Made by a program: the position numbers and the translations under genes | In this document: piece after piece, positions 1 through 9,424 of the stretch | Layout of the letters: each line of letters begins with the position of its first letter | Position numbering within the stretch: the first letter of the stretch is position 1 | Notes under the pieces: model-generated | Database searches by the model: none | What the model saw: the letters and a program-made list of their open reading frames with translations, nothing else | What the model was told of the DNA's origin: nothing | Source of the DNA: Dimorphilus gyrociliatus | Taxonomy: Eukaryota; Annelida; Polychaeta; Dinophilidae | DNA length: 53,796 nucleotides | Direction: 5' to 3' | NCBI GenBank assembly: GCA_904063045.1 | Contig: CAJFCJ010000112.1 | Location: forward strand, 17,203-70,998

Positions 1-159
1 AAAGCTTTTTAACTAGATTTTTGATGCAAAATATTACATTTAATATATTTTCTTTAATAACAAATTATTTCAATATTTGCTATAAACAAAATTTCAGCCA
101 TTTTGAATATTTGGAAAGGACAGTGATTTTTTAATAATCAAGTGAATTTGTTCTGTTGA

Positions 160-1145
160 AACAACATGGTTTAAAGTGCAACAATTGTGATTCAAAATTT
201 ATGGAAGGCAAAAATATTTGAAATGCTGCCTTTGTGAGAATCTTATCATAGAAAATGTTCAGGTAATCAGTTTTCAATTATGATTTAGGCAACTATCTTT
301 TCTTAACACATTGACACAGAAACACCTAGCATACCTGTTTGCACAGATGTAACAAAAGAAAATGTACTGTTAGCCTTAAGAAGTTAACAAATCTGGAAAT
401 TGATCAATACAAAGAAAGTAATAAGGACTTCAATGATAACAGAAGTGATCCTGCTGAGGTTAAAGATTCAACATTTGATTATGAAAGTCTCGGCAATCAG
501 AAAACCATCAATGGATGTAGAAGGAACTGATGAAAATACAGAAGATGAAAATGACTCAATCAGGAGGAATGATTTTGAGATTGTACAAGGAGAAGCAGAA
601 AAGGACATGACATTTTATGAATGATGGATATTCTTTTGTTGTTAAACATAAAACACTTACAACAACAATTTGGTATGCAGTGTGAGAAGTAAGAAAAAAA
701 GATGTGTAGCTAGAATAAGACAAATGGAAGTATATTTATTAAAGGCAATCTGGAACATAATCACAACAGAAAACCTAATTTGGAAGTAGATGTTAAAGTA
801 AAAACTGATGTAAAAACTATTTGCAAAAGTGATAACAAAGCATCTGGAAGAAGCATTGCTGAAAAATTTCTATTATCATATGAACCTAATGCTAAATGTC
901 TTCCTGATATCAATTACTTAAAAAGGATGGCAAACTCAAACAGACAAAAATTCAGGCCAGTTGAACCAAAAGTGTATAATTTCAACTTGAACACACTTTT
1001 TTACCTGATGAATTTCTCCAGAAAGACATTTGTGAAAATGGAGAAAGAATCTTAATTTTTGCAACAAACCATCAGCTGAACTTATTATCCAAATCCAACT
1101 ACTGGTATATTGATGGTACTTTCCAAATTGTTAAGGATCCATTCT
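160..1145 (+). pseudogene. Decayed FLYWCH/MULE transposase (copy A)
   Basis: Remnant of the same transposon family as the intact copy at 6731-9438. A zinc-finger exon equivalent lies near 163-281, followed by a GT splice donor. The second exon runs from about 319 and is scattered over several frames: an acidic linker (339-624), the FLYWCH region (about 600-780), then the segment ahead of the first catalytic Asp (780-1055). Homology reaches the YIDGTF-like motif near 1110-1125 and stops by about 1150, so the second catalytic half is absent. Indels and a frame change near 990 make it non-coding. Basis: side-by-side comparison with the intact copy in this window. Confidence 0.8.
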
Positions 1146-1149
1146 GGTT

Positions 1150-1456
1150 ACTTTTCAATTTTGATGGCTATTCTACCTTCCAAATCAATGTATTGTGGCT
1201 TCATTTGAATTGTTGAATTCAATTTTTCAGGTGTATCAAAGTTGTTACATCTGTTCCAATACCATATTGTGAACACTCACTGTTTGTTTGTTTTAATTAA
1301 TTCATTATGGGTGTGTTATTATGGTTGTATTTAAATATACTTTGTGAATAAAATTGTAATTATTTTATCATATTATTAGTTGATTCTTTTAGATTTAGAT
1401 ATATAAAACTAGGTCATCATCCATTGATTGGAAGAGTTTTGTCTTAAAAAATACTT
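1150..1456. other. Gene-free AT-rich stretch
   Basis: No open frame with recognisable content, no RNA-gene fold and no repeat shared with the rest of the window was seen between the end of the MULE remnant and the Tc1 fragment. Confidence 0.5.
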
Positions 1457-1625
1457 TTATATATGCCCCATATTGGCTTCAATAATGTTGAAGTCTGGGC
1501 AGTTAGCTGGCCATGAATGCAATGTTTCAACTTTCTTTCTCTTTAGGTATTCCTTTGCTCTGGCTGCTGTATGACAGCTGGGCCCATCGTGTTGGAAAAT
1601 TTTCCCTCTATAATAATTGAATGCA
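1457..1625 (-). pseudogene. Tc1/mariner transposase C-terminal fragment
   Basis: The minus strand encodes a short piece of DDE transposase with the second catalytic motif (FQHDGPSCHT) and the third (WPANCPDFNIIE), 35 residues apart by my count. Both ends are missing. The first 11 residues of the open frame come from the terminal inverted repeat of a different Tc1 copy (about 1628 onward), so a second element landed in this remnant. Not functional. Confidence 0.85.
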
Positions 1626-1627
1626 AA

Positions 1628-2085
1628 TATAGGCAAAAAGTGCCCAGCCACCTTGTAAAATTTTTTGTTTTGATATTAAGCTATGCTGAATAGCTACTTT
1701 GAATTGGTAATAATAATGATTAATATGTATAAACTAATGTCCTTTACGAAAAATGATCAAAAAATTGTTTTTCTTTTATAAAATCCTGTTTTAGTAAATA
1801 CATCTCGAAAAAAGGGGTTAGTTAAAAATGAGTCACCATCTATTTAATCAAAAAAAGGGGGTTAAGCTGCATAAATCAAATAGGAAAGTATTTTATTATA
1901 ATTATATCTTTGGTTTTTCAAAAAAATAATGGTCATTGATAAAAAATTTGTTATTTGGTTGTTGAAAAATGCCAAGAAGGGCTATCATTGAACAAAATTA
2001 CCAAAATGTTTACAATTTCTAGCTTCAGTGCCCAATATATCTGGAAAATGTTTCAATTGCATCATACAATTGAAGATTTGAAAGT
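1628..2085 (+). mobile_element. Truncated Tc1-like element (5' end only)
   Basis: Positions 1628-1900 match the left terminal inverted repeat of the full-length Tc1 element at 26669-28295. Positions 1930-2085 match the first ~45 codons of its transposase (helix-turn-helix). A one-base deletion after the original ATG puts that ATG out of frame with what follows. Homology ends abruptly at about 2085, where LRR coding sequence begins in the same frame. Basis: direct comparison of the two copies. Confidence 0.85.
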
Positions 2086-3208
2086 TGGCCTATCATTAAT
2101 TTTTAAACAACTACTCATTTCATCAAATTCATTACAAAAGATCAATTTATGTTATTGTGATTTAGGCAAGAACAACTGTGAAACTCTATCAAATCTGCTT
2201 TCAAACTGTTCAAAAATTGAAAAAGTTAATTTAAGTTGGAATCCAAATGTTGAACACTTTTTACCTAAAATTTGCCAAGCACTTTTAATATCGTCAATTG
2301 GACTCAAAGCTATAAACTTTTGCAATTGTAATTTGGATGGGAATAGTATTAAGAATGTTGCAGATTTATTAAAGAAATGTTGTTCTTTACAAAAAGTTGA
2401 CTTTTCATTGAATAAAGATTTAAAAGACAGCTTGCCTACTATTTTGGATGGACTCTACAATTGTTGTAATACTCTAGCAGAAATTTATTTAAAAAGTTGT
2501 CTTTTAAATGGAAGTATGGCCAGAGAAATTGGTAATTTTTTAAATAACTGCCATAAAATTGAAAAGATCAATTTATCATTTAATGACAATATGGAAAATG
2601 GATTTTTTTATATATGTAAACATCTACACAACTCTTCAAATACTCTAAAAGAAAATACAACAATATCAGAACAAATATTAAGGAATATTGCTGACACATT
2701 AAAATCAGTGAAACAGCTGATAAAGATTGATTTCAAAGGCTGCAATTTAGAAGAGGAACAATGTAGAAAGATTGGAAAGCTTTTCTAAAGTTGCTCTAAA
2801 ATAGACACAATCAACTTGGCATGGAATGTTCAGATGGGAGAAGGATTATTTAACATTTGTAAAGGACTCATCCAATCGTCAAGCTGTTTAAAAGAGATAA
2901 ATTTCGGCTGTTGTAATTTAAACAATGGGCAATGTAGACATATTGGAAACCTTTTTAAAGAATGCGCCAAGCTAGAGACAATCTACCTGACAGGAAATCA
3001 TACAACAGGCAATGGACTATTCTATATTTGTGCACAACTTCTTCATTTGTCAAATACTTTAAAATGCCTCAACTTTACAGAATGTAATTTGAGCGAAGAC
3101 CAGTCTAAAATAATAATTAACTTGTTTAAACACTGTTCAAAACTTAAAAGAATTTCTCTGGAACGGATATGGCATTGCGGAAGTGATCTTTTTGAACTAA
3201 GCAAATAG
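1955..3208 (+). pseudogene. Divergent LRR protein, 5' end replaced by Tc1 HTH; one nonsense codon
   Basis: The open frame starts inside a Tc1 transposase helix-turn-helix (about 42 codons) and continues without a break into ribonuclease-inhibitor-type leucine-rich repeats. These have the same 57-residue double-repeat spacing as the other LRR genes here (CSKIEKVNLSWN, then KAINFCNCNLDG, and so on). A single TAA at 2786-2788 interrupts the frame, which then continues to 3208. Units are well diverged from one another, unlike the near-identical modules of the other two gene types. No upstream signalling domain is visible. The first codon of the open frame is TTG; an internal ATG could be used. 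I read it as a gene whose 5' part was lost when the transposon fragment arrived. A chimeric protein is possible but unproven. Confidence 0.7.
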
Positions 3209-3282
3209 GTTGTTTAATTACACTGCTCTTAAATATTTTAATTATTCTTCTAATATTCCTGGTGATTGTTTAAAATAGTTTA

Positions 3283-4595
3283 GAACTAGAAACTCATTTA
3301 CTCAATAGATATTCTTTAAACAAAATACTGGCATTTTGTTGATTAATTTCTACTGAAATTACATTTCTTAAGACTACTTGTGGACGAATTTGAAAGGTTC
3401 TATTTGTGTGAGTACTTGGTGCATTGATAAATGATTGGAAAGGACGAATACTGTTCTGAAGAAGGAGAAATTCCTACAATTACAATACAACAAAGTACAA
3501 TTTTGTTCAATAATTTATGAAATTGATATCAATCATCCAAGGAGTTACATTATAGAGGGGAGTAGGAATCTTGTCAAAATTTTCTTTTTAGCATCTTTTG
3601 ATAAATATTGAATTCATAATATTCAAAAAACACTATTTGAAAACAGACCTAATCCTCAGTCTAGGCCTAGCATACTCTAAAAGTAATCAAAGTGCTAATT
3701 TTCCAAAATCACTAGAAATATTGTTCCTACCCCTGCAACGAGTCACATGTGATAAGGAGAAGTGGAAAATGAAGAAAACTGAAAGTGAGAAAATGTTTTA
3801 AAAAGATATTTTGTGTGCAGTTTTTATTGAATCTAAACAATTTATGCTGTATATATAAGAGAGAGGTTGAAATGTGAACAGAGAGTGACAAGCATCTCTC
3901 ACAAAATAATAAAAACAAACAGAAAAATACTTTTACAATAGATTTAAGTGTTTTAAAAAGTAAGAAAACTACTTTTTTATACTAACTGCCAAGCTACAAC
4001 TTTTTCAACAGCTATACATGATTGTTACAATTGTGCTATTGCAATACCATTAGACTGTAAAATAGAAATGGATATCTAAAGTCCAAGTATTGATAATTCA
4101 CTATATCTAAGTGCACAAAAATTCTAAAAATATGTTTGTTAAAAGGCTGCGTTGGTCTTTAAAATGGTGGAAAATGCCAAATTATTAAAAATTCCATTGT
4201 TTAGTGGTAATAATTGAATAATGAATTACAGAGCAATCGAACAATTTCTGTCATTATTGAAAAGTTTTTATACACATTTAAATTGCCTCATGAATTAAAT
4301 TATTAATTCAAAATGTAAATTAATCAATGAAAACATATCAAAAATCCTTTAGAATATTGGTTCAGTTATAAACATCACTGGTTGTACTTTGTTGTTTTGA
4401 AATTGGAGGAATTTCTGGTTTCTTACAACTGTAAGCATTCTTTCCAATCATTTGCCAATTTGCCAAAGTACTCACACAAATAGAACCTTTAGAATTCGTC
4501 CACAAATAGTCTTAGCAAATGTAATTTTGGTAGAAATTAATCAGCAAAACACAAGTATTTCATTTAAAGAATATGTATTGAGTAAAATGAGCAAT
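3283..4595. repeat. Inverted-repeat element R1, copy 1
   Basis: Positions 3283-3500 and the reverse complement of 4375-4595 match over about 210 bp with modest divergence, enclosing about 870 bp without a gene. The same arm sequence recurs at 5745-5850 (plus), 35150-35400 (plus), 13590-13735 (minus) and, more decayed, 31240-31330 (minus). Between the arms I see no coding sequence. Read on one strand, the arm has a degenerate reading with a THTNRTF-like string resembling a C2H2 finger linker. Identity as a mobile element is inferred from the repeat structure only. Confidence 0.65.
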
Positions 4596-4606
4596 TACCT
4601 ACAGTA

Positions 4607-5749
4607 TTACATACATAAAATTTCTTTATATAATGTTTCTACAGCTTTGATTGAATGTTCTAATGAGAAACCCTTTACTGCATATTCAGCACAGTAGGCA
4701 CGTCTAGCTGCTTTATTGCTGTGTTTAAGTTCTTCCATAATGGCATCAGCCAGTTCTAAATCATCTTCTACTTGAACCAGACGACCTACTTTGCTATCAA
4801 TAAAATCTGGTAAACCACCTTGGTTAGTACCCACTACAGGTGTGCCACAAGCAAGGGCTTCAATTGCTACTAGACCAAATGGTTCTGTACGAGAAGGCAC
4901 AACACTTACATCTGCAATATTGTACATTTTAACTAATGTCTCTTGATTAACGTGACCTAAGAAGTATACATGTTCAAGGTCTAAATCTTCTTTCATACGC
5001 TTTAACACACCATAGAGTTCACCATTACCTGCAATAATTGTCATTACTTTACCACAGGTTGATTTTTCGTAACGTTTTGCTGCTTTTAGCAATACATCCA
5101 CACCTTTAAAGTGTGTTAATTTTCCTGCAAAAGCTACGATACAATCTGTTTTGACTGTAACATCAAATTCATTTAAAACAGTTTCTTTACTTAAGTCCAG
5201 AGGATGGAATAAGGATTCATCATAACCATTTAATAAAATCATACGTTTATTGCTCGGCACTTTATACAGTTGTGCTGTTTCAGCATCTACTTGTTTAGAG
5301 ATGGTAATAATCATCTTAGCATTAGCCACCCCTTCTATAGCAAAACTATGGTATCTGTCATCTTTTACAAAGCCTTTTAAATCCGTACCATGGGCAGTAA
5401 TAACATATGGCACACCTGTTAACATAGCAGCATAAGGTGTAATCCATAAATGCTGTGCATGGATAATATCTGGTTTAAAAGTATCTACTTCCTCTTGAAC
5501 CACTTCTATATATTTATCCATGTAAGTCTTCATTTGATCATCTGATAATTCATAATAAGTTGTATTACTTCTTGGATGGGTTGTAAAACATGGAAAATTG
5601 AAATCCACTTCAGGCTTTACTGTATTTGGTCCCTTAAACTTAATGACTCTTGATTCAAATCCTTTATATGTCTTGTCTTCGTGTTCTGGATAAATGATTT
5701 TAACCTTATGGCCAAAACTTACTAAAGCCTTTGCCAAACAACTGGTTGT
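4607..5749 (-). CDS. Bacterial-type GT4 glycosyltransferase, N-terminally truncated
   Basis: About 377 residues from a TTG at 5737. The open frame extends four more codons to a stop at 5750-5752, with no ATG in that stretch. The protein is a GT-B fold, family-4 glycosyltransferase: N-terminal Rossmann part with HAQHLWITPYAAML and an AHGTDL motif, then a nucleotide-sugar half with AFAGKLTHFKGVDVLL and an EX7E motif (EPFGLVAIEALACGTPVVG). Family members transfer a sugar from an activated donor to lipid, glycan or protein acceptors; the acceptor cannot be read here. The first beta-strand and its glycine-rich loop, usually about 25-30 residues, are missing: at 5738-5750 the sequence runs into repeat R1. 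Local GC is roughly 35-47% on lines I counted, against about 25-30% around it. No adjacent bacterial gene is present. Horizontal transfer, a chimeric join, or a gene with an unseen upstream exon are all possible. Confidence 0.8.
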   Translation of the reverse strand, partial: TTSCLAKALVSFGHKVKIIYPEHEDKTYKGFESRVIKFKGPNTVKPEVDFNFPCFTTHPRSNTTYYELSDDQMKTYMDKYIEVVQEEVDTFKPDIIHAQHLWITPYAAMLTGVPYVITAHGTDLKGFVKDDRYHSFAIEGVANAKMIITISKQVDAETAQLYKVPSNKRMILLNGYDESLFHPLDLSKETVLNEFDVTVKTDCIVAFAGKLTHFKGVDVLLKAAKRYEKSTCGKVMTIIAGNGELYGVLKRMKEDLDLEHVYFLGHVNQETLVKMYNIADVSVVPSRTEPFGLVAIEALACGTPVVGTNQGGLPDFIDSKVGRLVQVEDDLELADAIMEELKHSNKAARRAYCAEYAVKGFSLEHSIKAVETLYKEILCM

Positions 5750-5851
5750 TTAAACTTACTTGTTAAGAACTAGAAACTCATTTACTCAATACATATTCTT
5801 TGGATGAAATACTGGTATTTTGTTCAATTATTTCTACTGAAATTACATTTT
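5745..5851 (+). repeat. R1 arm, plus orientation, truncated
   Basis: Matches the R1 arm at 35146-35260 almost base for base, then breaks off at about 5851 directly into MULE exon sequence. With the minus-oriented arm ending near 4590, it brackets the glycosyltransferase gene. Confidence 0.75.
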
Positions 5852-6168
5852 ATGAGAAATTACTGTCAGAAAAAAGGATTTACAAACATCAAAAGAAAAA
5901 GTATATTGGAATCCAAAAGAAAATTTTTGATTTATGGGATGATTTCAACTTGAACAAATTAACATCAACTGATCTATTAATGCAGACATCCCATATCTAC
6001 TCTCCAGCATAAATATCATTTGTCAAGCTTTATTCTTTTTTAATATAATATTTAGTCTTTTAAATACATACTTTTAGATTTATAGCTAAATCTTTTATTC
6101 AAAAATTCAAAAAAAACACGTATAAAAATAGGGTGTGAATGTACCCTGGTGCGAATGTACCCCAACTC
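5852..6168 (+). mobile_element. 3' end of a FLYWCH/MULE element (copy E)
   Basis: Contains the last ~55 codons of the transposase (ending HIYSPA and stop at 6010-6012), the 3' untranslated part and the terminal motif. It differs from the intact element by a short terminus: only two iterations of the GTGCGAATGTACC-like motif before the outer CAACTC, where the intact copy has four direct plus one inverted. Everything upstream is missing and replaced by R1. Confidence 0.85.
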
Positions 6169-6721
6169 TATTATAACATTTATATCTGATACAAAGTCTG
6201 AGACTTTTGTGAAAACTTTCCATGAAGCTTTTTCAATGTATTTGATGATTTTTAAACTGCAAAATTTGGAAAAAGAGCAAAAACTTTTCCAACAATCATT
6301 ATAGGGAGATATTGATGTAAAAATATTGCTGTTTTATTATACCTCAAAACACAAAAAGCTACACAATAATGAATACCAAAATTTTCCTCACATTAATTTA
6401 ATCTTTAGGATGTTATTAGCAATAATTTTTTCATTTCTTAATGGTTAATATAAAAGACAAACAGACATGAAAAATTACCCTTTAAAAGTTTAAAACAATA
6501 TCATCTAATGTGAAAAAAAGACAAACTAAAATTTTACACCTTTTAAAAATTAATCTTTATCAGTGATAAAAAATTTCTAAAAAGCTATCTGATCTTGTTT
6601 TCTTCATCTACATTTAAATTACAAGACACCAAAAGAAGATATTTCATTATCTTTGAAGATTTTTGAAGATCTTCAAAAATAGTAAATAATACATTTCTCA
6701 TTTTAATATTATTACTCAATT
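6169..6721. other. Gene-free stretch; probable 3' flank of the RING-LRR gene
   Basis: AT-rich, no coding sequence seen. Because the MULE at 6731-9438 sits at the stop codon of the minus-strand RING-LRR gene, this DNA would be that gene's original 3' untranslated and downstream region. Confidence 0.5.
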
Positions 6722-6789
6722 ATAATTTCAGAGTTGGGGTGCGAACGTACCTGGGTGTGAACGTACCCGGGTGCGAACGTACCCTGGGC

Positions 6790-6821
6790 GGGTGCGAACG
6801 TACCTGGGTACGTTCGCACCC
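6790..6821. repeat. Near-perfect 32-bp palindrome inside the MULE terminus
   Basis: The innermost motif of the left terminus is followed by its inverse, giving a hairpin-capable palindrome mismatched only at its centre. The right terminus has the same structure at 9348-9379. Confidence 0.85.
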
Positions 6822-6941
6822 TATTTTTATATTTATTTTATTTTTGAATTTTTGAATAAAAGATTTAGCTATAAATCTAAAAGTATGTATTTAAAAGACT
6901 AAATATTATACTAAAAAACAATAAAGCTTGACAAATGATAT

Positions 6942-8842
6942 TTATGCTGGAGAGTAGATATGGGATGTCTGCATTAATAGATCAATTGATGTCAATTTGT
7001 TCAACTTGAAATCATCCCATAAATCAAAAATTTTCTTTTGGATGTCAATATACTTTTTCTTTTGATGTTTGTAAATCCTTTTTTCTGACAGTAATTTCTC
7101 ATAAACTGCAATCAACTCAGACTCTTTTTTTAGCTCATCAACCAGCATGTAAAAAGAACCTTTAGCAGGCAGCTTACTATTCATTCTTTGATGCCATCCT
7201 TCACAATCATTATTGGTCCTAATAGACAAACCAAAAACTGACCAGTTATTTGGTTTCCATAATTTATTTTTGATCCAGTTTGTTTGGAAGTATTGCAGCA
7301 GGTCCAAAAATCTATTTTTTTCACAAAGTTCTGCATTTATGCTGTCAAATGTTGGTTGAATAATATGTGCTGGCAAGAATGGCAGAGCCATCAATTTTCT
7401 GAAATCTTTCCAATCATTTCCTTTTTCTTTGTATTTCTTTACATAGCCAAGAGCCTATTCAATAATATAAGTTATTTAATAGATAATGTTATATATATTT
7501 GAATGTAACTGACTTGTATTTTCCTGTATACTGCTTGTGTGAAATGAAATACACAACCTTGAAATTCAGTGAGGGGATATACTTTTGATAATGCTTTCCA
7601 TAGTCCTTTTTCAAAATCCATTGTAATTCTTTTTGGATGAAAATCATTGATAAGATTGTTGATATGCTACAAAAAGCAACTTTATTTATCATCACTTTTG
7701 AAGAGATAATATGAAATATTTACTTGAAATGCTTGTAAGTATGCTTTGGTATGCTTTGAAGTCAGAAAAATAAAAACAAGAGGAACTTGCTTCATATCAC
7801 CACTCTTCTTAACAAATGAGTGAATAGTGACAAGTTGATAAAATGGTTCTTTTACAATCTTGAAAGTACCATCAATGTACCAACAGTTGGATTTTGATAA
7901 TAAATTCAGCTGATGGTTTGTTGCAAAGATTAAAATTCTTTCTCCATTTTCACAAATATCTTTCTGCAAAAATTCATCAGGCAAAAATGTTTCATCTAAA
8001 TTAAAGTTGTACACTTTAGGTTCCACTGGCCTAAACTTTTGTCTATTTGAGTTTGCCATTCTCTTCAAATAGTTGATATCAGGAAGACAAGTTGCATTGG
8101 GTTCATAGGATAGAAGAACTTTTTCAGCAATGCTTCTTCCAGATGTTTGATTATCACTTCTGCAAACAATTTTCAAATCTGTTTTCACTTTAATATCCAC
8201 TTCTAAATTCTTTTTTCTGTTGTGATTATGTTCCAAATTGCCTTTGAGAAATAAATTTCCATTTTGTCTTATTCTGGCCACACATCTTTTCTTCTTACTT
8301 CTCACACTGCACACCCAAATAGTACTTGATGGTGTTTTATGTTTAACAACAAAAGAATATCCATCATTCAGTAAAATGTCATGTCCCTTTCTACTTCCTC
8401 CTTTTACAATCTCAAAATCACTTTTTGTGGATGATTCACAATATTCTTCAGCATTCTCTTCAACTTCCTCCAAAGAGTCTAGGTCCATTGATTGGCATTC
8501 TGAAAGAACATGATTTTCATCCTCCAATATTGATTCCTCAACTGCAGCAATCTTATTTCTTTCATCAATAAAGCTTTCTTCAGAATTTACTTTGAATTGA
8601 TGAATTTCCAGATTAGTTAACTTCTTGAGCATGACAGTACATTTTCTTTTGTTACAAGGTTTGCAAATTGGTATGTTATGTGTTTCTATAAGAATATGTT
8701 AAAAAATATAATTACATGAAAGCTGATTAAAGAGTTACATACCTGTGCATTTCCTATGAATAAGATTCTTACAAAGGCTGCATTTCAAATATTTTTGCCT
8801 TCCATAAATTGTTGAATGACAATTGTGACATTTGAAAGCCAT
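6942..8842 (-). CDS. FLYWCH zinc finger / MULE transposase, four exons, intact
   Basis: Exons on the minus strand: 8842-8743, 8685-7724, 7666-7514, 7454-6942. Introns are 57, 57 and 59 nt with GT/AG ends. The spliced length is 1728 nt, 575 residues plus stop, all phases consistent. Exon 1 gives a Cys/His zinc-binding module (CHNCHS, CSLCKNLIHRKC, residues 1-34). A basic CKPCNKRKC stretch and an acidic linker follow. FLYWCH finger at about 124-188 (WVCS, RCVAR, EHNH). MULE catalytic core: Asp in YIDGTF about 305, Asp in MDFEKG about 338, C/H motif GCVFHF next, and Glu in NNDCEGWHQ about 457. It should cut and paste its own element in the nucleus. I chose the exon-1 ATG because it restores the zinc module shared with other copies. 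Confidence 0.9.
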
Positions 8843-9424
8843 TTTTTAATCTTCAATCAAACGTAGATGGTTATCTAAAAATATTTCCAGTTATCAATAA
8901 ATTTCCTTTCCAAATATTCAAAATGGCTGAAATTTTATTTATGAAAAATATTCAGCTTTTTCACAATTGAAGATAGTATATTACATCAAAATATCATGAA
9001 TCAACAATCTCAATGATTAGATATAAATACTCACTTCTGTTGAAGCTTCCAAGAAGAACTTTGTCCAAATTTATTCAGTAAATATAGCTTTACTTTTGCA
9101 AGGATAAATATTCCAAGTGAAAGTTTATTTAATAAAACTATCACTATTAAAATGGCTGCTATTTCACTTTCAACAACATTTTCTTTTAAAGTAGTAATTT
9201 AATATTGATGGGATATGTATTCTATTTAATATCTGCATTCTATCAAATCAATATATTAACAAATATATAATGAAGGAACAGAAGGAAAAAAGGGTGTCAA
9301 TGTACATGTTTATTCAAAAATTCAAAAATAAAATAAATATAAAAATAGGGTGCGAACGTACCCAGGTACGTTCGCACCCGCCCAGGGTACGTTCGCACCC
9401 GGGTACGTTCGCACCCAGGTACGT

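Noticed and set aside
4452-4697. Plus-strand frame over R1 and the glycosyltransferase end (and 35181-35510 minus)
   Set aside because: Shared only because R1 is repeated; a degenerate C2H2-like reading with THTNRTF was noted but the Cys spacing is wrong.
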